Below are positions 16,687 to 28,739 of a stretch of DNA of 64,000 nucleotides, one piece after another. The DNA is taken from contig CAJMMQ010000003.1 of assembly GCA_905214625.1 (NCBI GenBank), positions 62,001 to 126,000 on the forward strand, in the 5' to 3' direction. Positions within the stretch are counted from its first letter, which is position 1. Each line of letters starts with the position of its first letter. The position numbers and the translations under genes were made by a program. The stretch comes from an uncultured bacterium. GTDB taxonomy: Bacteria > Bacteroidota > Bacteroidia > Bacteroidales > Bacteroidaceae. The notes under the pieces are model-generated. The model saw nothing but the letters and a program-made list of their open reading frames with translations. It was not told the origin of the DNA and did not search any database.

Positions 16687-17523
16687 TTACTGCTGATTGG
16701 CATTGTTCTTGCGCTCGGCTATCTTGCGGTTGGCGCTGTCGCGTGCCGATAAATTTTGGTGCAGATGTCCGTCATCATCGCGATACATAGGCCCGGAAGA
16801 CTTCTGGTTAGCAAACTTGTCTATCATAGAATTGCCCTTGCTCATTCCGTTTGTAAGTATAAAGAATATCGCGCCACAAGCCGCAACAGTTATAAGCACT
16901 TGGAAGAAGAGCGCTATGAGGGCTACGATGAACAGGAACACGGCCAGGCAGACGGCAACTACACATACGGCCGAGAACACTGTGAAGACTATGCCGCGGG
17001 TAAGACCGACAGACATTATGTTGCGCACAAGCGACCAGGCTAAGCCTGCAACGATAAGAATCCAGAATACGGTGGTGGCTACGCTGTTTTTTGTCTCATC
17101 GGAAGCCCCGAATATGTCGGCACCCACCGAGATTACGAATGATATGGGAAACGTAAGTACAAAGCAGATAAAAAGCAGTTTCAGGGATAGCGGCTTGCCC
17201 GTCATTTCTTCAAGCACGCCCTTGAACATAAATATCTGTCCTATCTGAAGCACTACAAACGCGGCAAAGGGCATGAGGCGGAACAGTTTTGACCAGAATC
17301 CGTATTCTTTAGACAGGCACCACCACAGACAGTCGTTGCCCACTATGGCATAAATAAGTACTTCGAGAATAGTTGCGGCAAGCATACATCCCGCGGCAGA
17401 TAGGATAGGCACATTGCTTTTGCTGCCGTTTCTTCCCTGGAAGAGCATTGCTGCAAATCCGCCGATAACCAGCAAAAAGACAAACCAGTAAGGCAGGGTT
17501 GATGATAACAGAAATTCTTTCAT
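16687..17523 (-). CDS. Polytopic membrane protein of unknown function, 278 aa
   Basis: About seven hydrophobic segments are visible (near residues 12-30, 40-62, 78-100, 112-135, 148-168, 174-208 and 212-228). They are followed by a soluble, basic C-terminal tail of about 45 residues (NQKSSGPMYRDDDGHLHQN to NANQQ). No transporter or enzyme signature found. Probably the first gene of a two-gene unit with 16038-16631. Inner-membrane location is inferred from the helices. Confidence 0.75.
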   Translation of the reverse strand: MKEFLLSSTLPYWFVFLLVIGGFAAMLFQGRNGSKSNVPILSAAGCMLAATILEVLIYAIVGNDCLWWCLSKEYGFWSKLFRLMPFAAFVVLQIGQIFMFKGVLEEMTGKPLSLKLLFICFVLTFPISFVISVGADIFGASDETKNSVATTVFWILIVAGLAWSLVRNIMSVGLTRGIVFTVFSAVCVVAVCLAVFLFIVALIALFFQVLITVAACGAIFFILTNGMSKGNSMIDKFANQKSSGPMYRDDDGHLHQNLSARDSANRKIAERKNNANQQ

Positions 17524-17738
17524 GGTATTATAGATTATATTTAACTTTTTATACTATGCAGGAACAACCAAGGTTGCTTGCCATTTTTTATAGATAAATG
17601 TATGTTTATTTAATATTTTTTGCAAATATAACGATAAACATATATTCATACAATAACGGAAATCCGTAATTTTACGTACATAAAACCGTTACATCTGTTA
17701 CAAAAAGTTGGCTTCTGATTATAAAATATACAAAATAA
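17524..17738. other. Intergenic DNA between convergent-run units
   Basis: AT-rich. Minus-strand promoter signals for 17523 are likely here: GCAAATATAACG near 17630 gives TATATTTGC, a -7 box match. No gene seen. Confidence 0.45.
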
Positions 17739-17779
17739 AAACCTGCGCCAACCGAACAGAAACAGTATGGCGCAGGTTT
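17739..17779 (-). terminator. Rho-independent terminator of the malQ-susB-pulA-susA unit
   Basis: AAACCTGCGCCA (17739-17750) pairs perfectly with TGGCGCAGGTTT (17768-17779). On the minus strand the stem is followed by TTATTTTG. It lies about 125 bp after the susA stop. Confidence 0.75.
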
Positions 17780-17903
17780 ATGAACAAGCATCTCTATGCT
17801 TGCGGCTCACTTAAATTAAAGTGAGCGAACAAATGACTAATATGTTTTTAAACTCTTGCATTCAAGGCCGTTTTATGCAACAGCCCGCCTATGTCTGAAT
17901 GTA

Positions 17904-19826
17904 TCAGAACTCTAACACCAGCACCTGACGCGGAGTTAGCTTCAGGTCTTTGTCGAGAGCCACGTTGCTGCCTGTAAGCACGTCGTGTGCCTGTTTGGTC
18001 TGTCCGATTATTTCGGCATAACGCTTAACAGAGAGAGCGGCATCCTTGCGTGTGCCGTTTATAACGGTCATTACGGTCTTGCCGTTATACTGGCGTGCAA
18101 TGACATATACGCCATTGTAAGGTATAAACTGCTTCTGGCTGCCCTTTGTTATCACGTCGTTGCCCTGACGCCAGTGTAGCAGATTGCTCAGCCATGTGAA
18201 CATTGCGTTCTCGGCCTTTGTGCGTCCTTCTGCTGTAAAGGCGTTGCGCTCGTCACCATTGAAACCACCGGGAAAGTCCTTGCGCACGTTGCCGTCGGTA
18301 ACTTCTTTCGTTCCGTTCATAAGCACCTCTGTACCATAATAGAGCTGCGGAATACGGTTAACGGTCAGCAACAGTGCAAGAGCCTGTTTCAGTGCCGTTG
18401 TGTCCTTGCCGTTGCCGAGGAAGCGGTCGGTGTCATGATTCTCTATGAAAGCCATGACGCTCGACGGGTTAGGATAGAGATAGTCGTAAACCAGACTGTT
18501 GTATATACGGTTATAGCCGTTCCACCAGTCGTCAGTATTCTCTTTCTTCGCCATGTTTATCTTGTCGTAGAAGCTGAAGTCCATCACGGTTTTCAGATAG
18601 CTGTTTTTATTGGCTATCTTGGAGTCTTTCTGCCATGCTGCTGTATATGCCGGCTCTGTTACCCATGTCTCGCCTACAACGTTGAAGTTAGGATATTCCT
18701 CGTCGAGAGTTTTCATCCATAGGGCCATGGCATCGGCATCGGCATAAGGATAAGTGTCCATACGTATGCCGTCGATACCAACGGTCTCTATCCACCACTC
18801 GCTGTTCTGGATAAGATATTTAATGACATGAGGATTCTTCTGATTAAGGTCGGGCATCGACGGAACAAACCATCCGTCAACGGTTTCGTGCAAATCTATG
18901 TCGCTTGCGTATGGATCAACCACCGGAGTAAGCTTGTAGCTTGTCTGCAGATAAAGGTCGTTAACCTTGCCGCTGCCGTCAACATAGCCTGTTGTCACGT
19001 CTCTTCCTGTCTTCTCTCCGGCTGAAAGCCATTCGGGAGTGTTGAGCCAGTCTTTTGAAGGCATGTCCTTTATCCATGGATGTTCATAGCCGCAATGGTT
19101 GAAAATCATGTCCATAACCACCTTCAGTCCTTTCTGATGAGCCTCGTCGATGAGCTTACGATACTCCTCGTTGGTGCCGAAGCGTGGGTCAACCTTATAA
19201 TAGTCGGTTGTGGCATAGCCGTGATAAGAGCTGTTCACGCCGTTGTCGGGTGAGTCGTTCTCAAGCACAGGAGTAAACCACAACGCCGTAACGCCCAGCT
19301 CCTTGAAGTAGTCGAGATGCTGACGTATGCCCTCAAGGTCGCCGCCGTGGCGCAGGCTCGGCTGCGAGCGGTCAATCTTATAGCTGTACTTAGTCTTCAC
19401 CGTGTTGTTCTTCTGGCTGCCGTCGGCAAAACGGTCGGGCATAAGCATGTAGAGCACGTCGGCGTTGGTGAAGCCCATGCGCTTGTCGCCGCTCATCTCG
19501 CGTGCCTTCAGCAGATACTTCACTTTTTTTGTCGAGCCGTTGTTTTTAAAGTTGAGCGTCATTGTTCCGGGCTGCGCTCCGTCGAGGTTTAGGTAAACTA
19601 AGAGGTAGTTCGGACTGTCGAGGCGCACCAGGCTGTCTACCTTGACGCCGGGATAATCCGTTGTAACGTCAGCCGTCTTGATGCCTTCGCCGTAGACCAT
19701 CAGCTGCAATGACGTGTTCTTCATTCCCACAAACCAGTCTGTAGGTTCAATGCGGTCTATCTTTACCGCTGCTTTCATTGTCATAATGCTGAGCAATAAG
19801 CTTAAAGATAAAACTAATCTGTTCAT
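17904..19826 (-). CDS. susA: Periplasmic neopullulanase / cyclomaltodextrinase, GH13
   Basis: 640 residues with a signal peptide (to about 19). The N-terminal beta domain (about 22-108) matches the cyclomaltodextrinase N-domain type, and the GH13 barrel follows. Catalytic residues are visible: nucleophile D357 in GIDGIRMDTYP, acid/base E386 in VVGETWV and D465 in IENHDTDRF. The enzyme would split imported malto-oligosaccharides and pullulan-derived pieces in the periplasm. It is the last gene of a four-gene run and is followed by a strong terminator. Length and domain order agree with Bacteroides SusA. Confidence 0.92.
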   Translation of the reverse strand: MNRLVLSLSLLLSIMTMKAAVKIDRIEPTDWFVGMKNTSLQLMVYGEGIKTADVTTDYPGVKVDSLVRLDSPNYLLVYLNLDGAQPGTMTLNFKNNGSTKKVKYLLKAREMSGDKRMGFTNADVLYMLMPDRFADGSQKNNTVKTKYSYKIDRSQPSLRHGGDLEGIRQHLDYFKELGVTALWFTPVLENDSPDNGVNSSYHGYATTDYYKVDPRFGTNEEYRKLIDEAHQKGLKVVMDMIFNHCGYEHPWIKDMPSKDWLNTPEWLSAGEKTGRDVTTGYVDGSGKVNDLYLQTSYKLTPVVDPYASDIDLHETVDGWFVPSMPDLNQKNPHVIKYLIQNSEWWIETVGIDGIRMDTYPYADADAMALWMKTLDEEYPNFNVVGETWVTEPAYTAAWQKDSKIANKNSYLKTVMDFSFYDKINMAKKENTDDWWNGYNRIYNSLVYDYLYPNPSSVMAFIENHDTDRFLGNGKDTTALKQALALLLTVNRIPQLYYGTEVLMNGTKEVTDGNVRKDFPGGFNGDERNAFTAEGRTKAENAMFTWLSNLLHWRQGNDVITKGSQKQFIPYNGVYVIARQYNGKTVMTVINGTRKDAALSVKRYAEIIGQTKQAHDVLTGSNVALDKDLKLTPRQVLVLEF

Positions 19827-19896
19827 GATTACTTGTTTATTTTATGTTCTGAATATTCAGAGATAATGCCTTCTGCCATACAGAAAGACAACTACA

Positions 19897-21810
19897 TCAG
19901 TCGTGAATAATGAGTGCCGACTGCGCCGGAACGCTCACTTCGCTTCCGCTTACAGTGCCGAGTCCGCTCTCGTTGATAACTCCGTCGCGGCAAACAACGG
20001 TGTAACTGCCTTCAGGAACGGCTACGGTGCGTGTTTCCTTGGCCGAGTTGAGCACTACGATGATGTTCTTCCATGCGTCGCCTCCGGCATTGTCTTTCAG
20101 GCGGAAGGCCACGAGATTGTCCTGCACGGGCAGGAACTCAAGATGGCGGCGCACCTTGTCGGCCGTGCCGAGACGGAATGCCGGATGATTCTTGCGCAGC
20201 GAGATGAGCTTGCTGTAATAGTCCATTACCTGCGGATACTTCTCAAGGTTTGTCCAATCTAAGCGGTTGATGCTGTCGGGCGAGTTATAGCTGTTGTGTA
20301 CGCCCTTCTTGTCGCGCAGCATCTCCTCTCCGCTCAGGATGAAAGGCATGCCCTGAGATGTCATCACGGCAGTCTGAGCGAGCAGGTCGAGACGTATAAG
20401 TTCGTCCATGCCTATGCCCGGAATGCTTGTGCGCAGACGGTCAACAAGGCACATGTCGTCGTGACAGCTCACGTAGCTGAGCATCTGCACAGGCTCTGCT
20501 GCCCACGGCTCCTTGCTGTAGTTAACCTTTGTCATGTCTACCTGCGGATGACTGATTGCTCCGGCTATGCCGAACTTTATACTCTCTTCGTTACCGGGAA
20601 CGGCGGCAAGGAAAGCACCCTTGTGGTCGTCGTTGAACGGACCGCGCAAGGCATCGCGCAGCTCGTCGCCAAAGGCAGATATGCCGGGCATACGGCTCAT
20701 GTTGGCCTTCATGGCCAGCTTGTCCTGCGGATAGGCACACTGACCGGCCGACCAGCCCTCGCCGTATATTATTGTGGCGGGATATTCCTTGTTTAGCGCG
20801 GCGCGTATCTGGTTCATCGTCTCTATGTCGTGAACTCCCATGAGGTCGAAGCGGAATCCGTCGATGTGATATTCCTTAACCCAATAAAGCACCGACTCAA
20901 CCATAAATTTGCGCATGGCGGGGCGCTCGCTTGCCGTCTCGTTGCCGCAGCCCGAGCCGTCAGACCAACGTCCGTCGGCTGTCTTGCGGTAGAAGTAACC
21001 GGGATAAGTGCGCTCAAAATTGCTGCCTTCGATGTTGAAGGTGTGGTTATAGACCACGTCGAGTATTACCCGTATACCTGCCTTATGCAGTGTCTGTACC
21101 ATCTGCTTAAACTCCTTAATGCGTGTTGCGGGCGTATAAGGGTCGGTTGAGTAAGAACCCTCGGGCACATTATAGTTCACAGGGTCGTAGCCCCAGTTGT
21201 ATTGTGGCTCGTTTAGGCGTGTCTCGTCTACCGAAGCATAGTCGAACGACGGCAGTATGTGCACGGCATTAACGCCAAGTTTCTTCAGATGCTCTATGGC
21301 CTTAGGCTCTGTCAGAGCGAGAAACTTTCCCTTATTGTTTAGTCCGGATGAAGGGTCAATAGAGAAGTCGCGGTGATGCATCTCATATACAATAAGGTCG
21401 GCCGGACTTACCACCGTTGTTATGCGGTCAGTGTCCCATCCTGCCGGATTTGTTTCTGCCAGGTCTATTATAGCGGCTCTTTGTCCGTTCACTCCCACAG
21501 CCTTGGCAAACACTCCGGCACACTCGCCGGCCCCGGTGTCAAAGGTGTAGAACTTGCCTTTAAGGTCGCCTTTAAGCTCGGCAGAATATGTATCAATAGC
21601 CGTGCGTTTCATTTTCACGGTCTTCACCGGCTTGCCGCCCAGTCCTTCGTCATATATTCGCAGCGTCACCTGCTTTACGTTGTCGGGAGCAAAGAGCTGA
21701 AAACGGGTATGCCCGGGGGTATAACAAGCCTCATTAAAGGTCTGTGCACCGGCCTTTGGTGCCAGCAAGAAGGACAAAATGCCCATAACAAGAATCTTTT
21801 TAAATTTCAT
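19897..21810 (-). CDS. pulA: Type I pullulanase, GH13
   Basis: The start at 21810 (MKFKKILVMG) gives a clean signal peptide ending PKAGAQ; a start 15 codons upstream is possible but would bury it. 637 residues. YNWGYDPVNYNVPEGSY is the type I pullulanase signature; GFRFDLMGVHD (nucleophile), IIYGEGW (acid/base) and YVSCHDD (third acid) are present. It cleaves alpha-1,6 branches of pullulan and amylopectin-derived dextrins, probably in the periplasm or at the cell surface. An N-terminal beta domain (CBM48-like, about 25-120) precedes the barrel. Gene order malQ-susB-pulA-susA places it in the starch operon, with 224 bp of repeat-rich DNA separating it from susB. Confidence 0.9.
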   Translation of the reverse strand: MKFKKILVMGILSFLLAPKAGAQTFNEACYTPGHTRFQLFAPDNVKQVTLRIYDEGLGGKPVKTVKMKRTAIDTYSAELKGDLKGKFYTFDTGAGECAGVFAKAVGVNGQRAAIIDLAETNPAGWDTDRITTVVSPADLIVYEMHHRDFSIDPSSGLNNKGKFLALTEPKAIEHLKKLGVNAVHILPSFDYASVDETRLNEPQYNWGYDPVNYNVPEGSYSTDPYTPATRIKEFKQMVQTLHKAGIRVILDVVYNHTFNIEGSNFERTYPGYFYRKTADGRWSDGSGCGNETASERPAMRKFMVESVLYWVKEYHIDGFRFDLMGVHDIETMNQIRAALNKEYPATIIYGEGWSAGQCAYPQDKLAMKANMSRMPGISAFGDELRDALRGPFNDDHKGAFLAAVPGNEESIKFGIAGAISHPQVDMTKVNYSKEPWAAEPVQMLSYVSCHDDMCLVDRLRTSIPGIGMDELIRLDLLAQTAVMTSQGMPFILSGEEMLRDKKGVHNSYNSPDSINRLDWTNLEKYPQVMDYYSKLISLRKNHPAFRLGTADKVRRHLEFLPVQDNLVAFRLKDNAGGDAWKNIIVVLNSAKETRTVAVPEGSYTVVCRDGVINESGLGTVSGSEVSVPAQSALIIHD

Positions 21811-21903
21811 ACTGTGGTATGCTTTATTATTTTCTGGTATTTTGTTGTCGTTCATATAAAATATTACTACAGCAGGTATAACACCTTGTATGTCAAGGTA
21901 TTA

Positions 21904-22000
21904 TAAAAGGCCACCTTTCAGGTTCCAAAAGGTGGCCTTTTACATGCAGAAAGACGGCCTTTTGCACCCTGAAAGGATGCCTTTTGGAAAACGTCAGGTT
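21904..22000. repeat. Array of short AAAGG..CCTTT palindromes
   Basis: TAAAAGGCCACCTTT (21904-21918) pairs with AAAGGTGGCCTTTTA (21928-21942). Two further imperfect palindromes follow (AAAGACGGCCTTT and CTGAAAGGATGCCTTT). The same style of array occurs at 49548-49650 and 59911-60000. On the minus strand the first hairpin could act as a terminator or attenuator between susB and pulA. Confidence 0.6.
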
Positions 22001-22034
22001 TTCTTTCCTCTCCGCATTTCTGTATTTTGTATTG

Positions 22035-24251
<2,217 letters not shown>

Positions 24252-26951
24252 TTACATTCGTCCGCTCTCTTTGATAAGGTCGGTGATGTTCTGGTTAAAG
24301 TCGTGCGCCTCCATGAGGTCTTCAATGCACAGGTGCATTCTGTAGCGCCAGTAGTGGCGCGGGTTAGACGGAATGTTTATGCGCTCGGCGTTGGCGTCGG
24401 CAAGGCGAATGCCCTCGTCAACAGAGAACCAGTCTTGAACGGTAAGTATGCACAGCATCGACGGGCATAGAAGGTGTCGCGATATGATGTCGCGTGCGAG
24501 CCATCCTGGCAGCGGATGCGGCGCTGCGCCATACTTCTGCAGCACGTTGTTATAGTAGTCCTGCGTGCGGCTTGCATCCTCGTCCCACCACTGTCGCAGC
24601 GTCGGGGTGTCGTGGCTTGATATTGTGCATACCGAACGGTAGGGGTTACGCGAAAGAACGCCGAAGCGAACGCTCGGGTCTTTGGGCATCGACTGCAGCT
24701 CGAGGCTCAGTATCTTCAGCTCGTTCATAACCCACGAAACGCAGTCGGGCACCATGCCCAGGTCTTCGGCACATACAAGCATGCGCGTTGCCTCGACGAG
24801 CTTGGGCAGCTTGTTCATTGCCTCGCGATACCAGAAATGGTTGTTGCGGCGATAATAGTAGTCGTTGTATATCTTGTTGAACAGGAACTTGTCGCTGTCA
24901 TAGAGCGATTCGTATATAAAGTCGAACTGTACTGATATGCGCGGATGGAACTTGTTGGGGTCTCTATGGTCGCGCACAAAGAGCACGTCGCTGATAAGCG
25001 CGTACAGGCCGTCGCGAAGGTCGGTGTCCTCTTTGTCGGTCTTGCCGTCAAACGCAGCCTCCACCTTGCGCTGCGTGTCATATTCGGGCTTCATTCTGTA
25101 ATGGCCGTCGTGTGCCGGCTCGAGATACGTGTCGCGCACCATTGCGGCTCTTTCGCCGAACATGCGGTCGAGCACCCAGTCGGTGATAAACGGCTCGGTG
25201 AACAGCTCTTCCTGGAAATGCAGGCCGTATGCCTCAATCTCCTCGCGCGTCATGCCAAGCGACGGCGAGAACTGTCCCAGCAGGCCGTGGACGGCGTTGT
25301 AAGGAATTTCCCAAATACGGAAGAAACCGAGCACATGGTCTATTCGGTAGGCATCAAAATATTTTGCCATGTTCGAGAAACGGCGCACCCACCAGCGACA
25401 GCCGTCTTTTATCATCTCGTCCCAGTTGTATGTGGGGAAGCCCCAATTCTGTCCGTTCACCGAGAAGTCATCAGGCGGAGCGCCGGCCTGTCCGTTAAGG
25501 TTAAAGTAGCGCGGCTCCTGCCATACGTCGCAGCTGCAGCGGTTAACGCCGATAGGTATGTCGCCCTTCAGTATAACGCCCTTAGAGCGTGCATACTCGT
25601 GGGCGTCGGCCATCTGGCTGCTCAGTATGAACTGCACGAAATAATAGAAAGCCACATTCTTGTAGGCCACGTTGCGCTGTACCGAGAGCATGCGGCGCTC
25701 GCTCTCGTCGAACGAGTGGTGGTCGGGCCATTTGCTGAACTCTGCCGTGCCGTACTTGTCGCGCAGATAACAATACTGTCCGTAGGGCACCAGCCACGAC
25801 TCGGCTTCCTTAAAGAAGGCCTTAAACTCGGCCGAGGCCATTATCTTCTTACCTTCCTGCTCATATATGGCGTGCAGATATTCGTTCTTGGCGTTGTTCA
25901 CGCGCTCATAGTCTATCTGCGGCAGGGCGTTAAGCTCCTGGCGCAGGGTTTCAAAGCGCTCGCGTTCGGCCTCGTCGGCAATGGGCGGCAGCGCGCTTAG
26001 GTCGGCGTATTGGGGATGCAGCGCAAAGATACTTATACAGCTGTACGGATAAGAGTCGGTCCATGTGTGTGTGATGGTAGAGTCGTTAATGGGCAGCACC
26101 TGCAGCACGCGCTGCTTGGTGAAGGCCACCCAGTCTATCATCTTCTTCAGATCGCCGAAGTCGCCCACTCCGAAACTGCTTCTCGACCTGAGCGAGAACA
26201 CCGGCACCTGAGTTCCGGCACACCGTATATTATAAATTGGAAAGAACGCATCGTCCAGCTCATACACCGCCGTCTCGCCCTTGTCAAGCACCGGCACGTC
26301 TATGGTGCGGTTAAAGCGGTCTTCCCACAGCATGTTGCCGTTGTCGGCCACGTCTACGGCAACAAACTTAAACTCTATTGTCTTGCCCGAAAGCTTCAGG
26401 GCGTTTATGTCTGCCACCCATTCGTTGTAGTTGTGCTCAAACATCTGGCATCCCTTAAACACGTCCCATGTGCCAAGGCTCACCTCGTTGCCCACAAGCA
26501 TAAGGCGTTCGTTGCCCCTGAGCTGCGGGGCGCGCACCTTTATGCGCAGCGTAGCCACACTGTCTGCCGGCGGCAGGGCCGACAGCTTGCGGCGCTTTAT
26601 GCAGTCGGTGAAGGCCGAGCTGTAAAGATAAGAGTTCTCGGGTATGCCTATCCAGCGGTCGTAGGCAATAATACGTTCACATTCAGCGTTATTTATCTCA
26701 AGTCTGTGCGGCGCAACAGTCCATTCTTTTCTGACAACGTTGCTCTCGCCACGCACCACGCTGTAATAATAGTCAATGTGCTCTCCGGCCTTGACATCAA
26801 GTTTCAGGCTGTAGGTCCACACTTTGCCGTCAGACGTGCTCATCCTATATTGAGTGGCAGCATCCGCGCCGTTGTCCTTACGGCCGATGACATTCAGCAC
26901 CAGCTCTTCGCCAAAAGTCGTATTATAAGCTATGTTCAAAAGTATATTCAT
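24252..26951 (-). CDS. malQ: 4-alpha-glucanotransferase (amylomaltase), GH77 with N-terminal starch-binding domains
   Basis: 899 residues with no signal peptide, so cytoplasmic. Two CBM20-like domains (about 1-105 and 120-225; the second contains LVGNEVSLGTWDVFKG) precede the GH77 barrel. Catalytic residues are visible: nucleophile in YRIDHVLGFFRIW, acid/base in VCAEDLGMVPDC and the third acid in ISSHDTPTLRQWW. The enzyme moves glucan segments between maltodextrins. The long form with binding domains is usual in Bacteroidales. First gene of the starch enzyme run; a -7 box (27051-27058) and a LacI-type operator (27115-27126) lie upstream. Confidence 0.94.
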   Translation of the reverse strand: MNILLNIAYNTTFGEELVLNVIGRKDNGADAATQYRMSTSDGKVWTYSLKLDVKAGEHIDYYYSVVRGESNVVRKEWTVAPHRLEINNAECERIIAYDRWIGIPENSYLYSSAFTDCIKRRKLSALPPADSVATLRIKVRAPQLRGNERLMLVGNEVSLGTWDVFKGCQMFEHNYNEWVADINALKLSGKTIEFKFVAVDVADNGNMLWEDRFNRTIDVPVLDKGETAVYELDDAFFPIYNIRCAGTQVPVFSLRSRSSFGVGDFGDLKKMIDWVAFTKQRVLQVLPINDSTITHTWTDSYPYSCISIFALHPQYADLSALPPIADEAERERFETLRQELNALPQIDYERVNNAKNEYLHAIYEQEGKKIMASAEFKAFFKEAESWLVPYGQYCYLRDKYGTAEFSKWPDHHSFDESERRMLSVQRNVAYKNVAFYYFVQFILSSQMADAHEYARSKGVILKGDIPIGVNRCSCDVWQEPRYFNLNGQAGAPPDDFSVNGQNWGFPTYNWDEMIKDGCRWWVRRFSNMAKYFDAYRIDHVLGFFRIWEIPYNAVHGLLGQFSPSLGMTREEIEAYGLHFQEELFTEPFITDWVLDRMFGERAAMVRDTYLEPAHDGHYRMKPEYDTQRKVEAAFDGKTDKEDTDLRDGLYALISDVLFVRDHRDPNKFHPRISVQFDFIYESLYDSDKFLFNKIYNDYYYRRNNHFWYREAMNKLPKLVEATRMLVCAEDLGMVPDCVSWVMNELKILSLELQSMPKDPSVRFGVLSRNPYRSVCTISSHDTPTLRQWWDEDASRTQDYYNNVLQKYGAAPHPLPGWLARDIISRHLLCPSMLCILTVQDWFSVDEGIRLADANAERINIPSNPRHYWRYRMHLCIEDLMEAHDFNQNITDLIKESGRM

Positions 26952-27050
26952 AGGTCACAAGTTATGGTTTTCATTGTAAAAGATAATAGAAACGTCATGT
27001 TTGGGCGAGCCACGCCATGGCTCTTTTCAGCACACGACTTATCTTATCTG

Positions 27051-27058
27051 CAAAGATA
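27051..27058 (-). promoter_or_regulatory. -7 box of malQ
   Basis: Minus strand TATCTTTG, a perfect TAnnTTTG. TTTG at 27087-27084 is a candidate -33 element. Leader of about 95 nt to the malQ ATG. Confidence 0.65.
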
Positions 27059-27114
27059 ATAAGAAAAAGAATAAATGATAACGCAAAATTATGTGTTATT
27101 TTTCAATTAATTAT

Positions 27115-27126
27115 GCAATCGTTTAC
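27115..27126. promoter_or_regulatory. LacI-type operator upstream of malQ
   Basis: GCAATCGTTTAC, one base from the GCAAACGTTTAC palindrome between susC and lacI, and sharing the following ACACAAA. Its near edge is 57 bp upstream of the malQ -7 box, exactly as at susC. Confidence 0.65.
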
Positions 27127-27159
27127 ACAAAAAAGCAAATGCTCATACAGCACACTGCA

Positions 27160-27735
27160 TCATAGATTTACAAGAAGCGTAAATCCGTTGGGCATCACGG
27201 CCACATCCACGTTTTTCTTTCTTTCGCCGGTTATAAGATCTCCAAGGCGATATCCAGCCTCAACCGACAGCACTCCTATGGCTGCCCCGGCCACCACGTC
27301 GCCCCAATGATGGCGGTTACGCCTCACTCTGTCTACGGCCGTAACCGTGGCCACGGTGAATCCGGCCACACTTATCCACGGGCTCACCTTGCCAAACTCC
27401 TTGTGCAGTATGGCGGCTCCGCAGAATGCTATCGACGTGTGGCCCGACGGAAACGAATGGTCGTCGGTGCCGTCGGGGCGCGTTGAGTGTATTGTGTGTT
27501 TCAGTCCGTAGGTTACACCGGCATTAATTACGAACGATGCAGCCGAGTTTACCAGCAGCCGCTTCCACGAGCTTTGGGAGTCAACCCCCGCCGCCTTTAG
27601 CACATAGGTTGATGCCAGCGGAACATACTGCAGGTATTCGTCTATACCGTCGCCATGATATCGTTCATATTGCTGCGCGCTGCAGGTAGACGACACAAAA
27701 ACCGCAAAAACAATTATAATCAGTTTGCGTAGCAT
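27160..27735 (-). CDS. PAP2-family phosphatase, exported
   Basis: The start at 27735 (MLRKLII) gives a signal peptide ending TCSAQ. 191 residues. The three acid-phosphatase motifs are present: KHTIHSTRPDG, FPSGHTS and DRVRRNRHHWGDV (the last normally begins SR, here DR). PAP2 enzymes remove phosphate from lipids such as undecaprenyl-PP or phosphatidic acid at the membrane's outer face. The -7 box TATCTTTG of the promoter cassette ends six bases before the ATG, so its mRNA would be almost leaderless. It ends just before the malQ control region. Confidence 0.88.
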   Translation of the reverse strand: MLRKLIIIVFAVFVSSTCSAQQYERYHGDGIDEYLQYVPLASTYVLKAAGVDSQSSWKRLLVNSAASFVINAGVTYGLKHTIHSTRPDGTDDHSFPSGHTSIAFCGAAILHKEFGKVSPWISVAGFTVATVTAVDRVRRNRHHWGDVVAGAAIGVLSVEAGYRLGDLITGERKKNVDVAVMPNGFTLLVNL

Positions 27736-27739
27736 GGGT

Positions 27740-27815
27740 GCAAAGATAGTGAAAGGCGAGAGCAATACAAAATAAAACTTGCTTTATTTTTATTGCCGAG
27801 CCGAATCCTATCTTA
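27740..27815 (-). repeat. Promoter-bearing cassette, single copy
   Basis: CAAAGATAGTGAAAGGCGAG begins at about 27741 and TTGCCGAGCCGAATCCTATC lies at about 27792-27811, matching both blocks of the 12535-12690 cassette with a different AT-rich middle. Minus-strand TATCTTTG is the -7 box of the PAP2 gene. Confidence 0.7.
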
Positions 27816-28069
27816 TCAAAAGATACAAGATATTTAAGTGAAAAAACGAAAAGTGAACTGTGAAGAATACTATCGTTTTGTTTTTGCATATCCGTCAGCA
27901 CAAAATCATCCCACTTTCATTTCTTCACCCGTCACTTGAATAAGTAATTTCGTGCCATTTTGAACAGGAAAAGCACTGAAACAGCAAATCCCCAAGAATA
28001 AGCATAACGGATTACCGTTATTATTAATAAATAATTTTATTAAAATTTTGCACTTACAGCCATAATACC

Positions 28070-28077
28070 TATCTTTG
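28070..28077 (+). promoter_or_regulatory. -7 box of YiiX-like gene
   Basis: TATCTTTG, a perfect match. Transcription would begin near 28084, giving a leader of about 15 nt to the ATG at 28099. Confidence 0.6.
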
Positions 28078-28098
28078 TGAACAGTGATAATGACAATT

Positions 28099-28707
28099 AT
28101 GAAGACCGCAATTTGCCTGACTCTTCTGACGGCAACCATGATATCCTGCAATAACAACAAATCACAAACCATATTTCCTGCAGGATGCGAGCTCAAAACG
28201 GGCGACATCGTATTTCGTCGCGGAGGGGGCATAAGCAGTCATGCGGTGATGATGGCCGACAGACACGGACGCTATTCGCACGTAGGCATAGTGGTAGACT
28301 CGGCCGGGAAAAAGATGATTGTGCACGCCGTGCCCGACGAGCCTGACTTTGAAGGTGACCTTGACCGCGTGAAGATGGAGACGCCAGAGAAATTCTTCTC
28401 AGCGATAAACGCAAACGCCGGTGAAGTGAAAAGACTTGCAGGCGACACGCTAACTCCGCGGAAGGCAGCGGCATACGCAATGGAAATCTATAACCGCAAC
28501 ACGCTATTCGACCATGAATATGACGACAGCGATACCACAAAGATGTATTGCTGCGAACTTGTGGAGTTTGCATACGCCAAGGCCGGAATGTCGCTGGCCG
28601 GCACCGGACGCCACGACATAAGTCTGCCGGGACTGAAGAAATTTCACTGTATGCTGCCGTCAGATATCTGTAACAACAAGTCGCTAATAAAGATTATTGC
28701 ATTTTAA
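28099..28707 (+). CDS. YiiX/YebB-like permuted papain-fold lipoprotein
   Basis: The ATG at 28099 (MKTAICLTLL) gives a lipoprotein signal ending ISC; a GTG at 28084 and an ATG at 28090 are alternatives. 202 residues. LKTGDIVFRRGGG and YSHVGIVVD carry the start and catalytic histidine of the permuted NlpC/P60-like fold; MYCCELVEFAY supplies the cysteine. Relatives act as amidases or thioesterases in the envelope, with unknown natural substrates. Downstream gene 28740-29147 follows after 32 bp and shares its terminator. Confidence 0.82.
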   Translation: MKTAICLTLLTATMISCNNNKSQTIFPAGCELKTGDIVFRRGGGISSHAVMMADRHGRYSHVGIVVDSAGKKMIVHAVPDEPDFEGDLDRVKMETPEKFFSAINANAGEVKRLAGDTLTPRKAAAYAMEIYNRNTLFDHEYDDSDTTKMYCCELVEFAYAKAGMSLAGTGRHDISLPGLKKFHCMLPSDICNNKSLIKIIAF

Positions 28708-28739
28708 ACCTATTATTAACAAAACAAATTTTTTGAACC

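Noticed and set aside
24945..27059. Two ORFs of about 350 codons antisense to malQ
   Set aside because: Both overlap the well-supported GH77 gene, have no recognisable domain and no promoter, and reflect codon bias of the sense strand.
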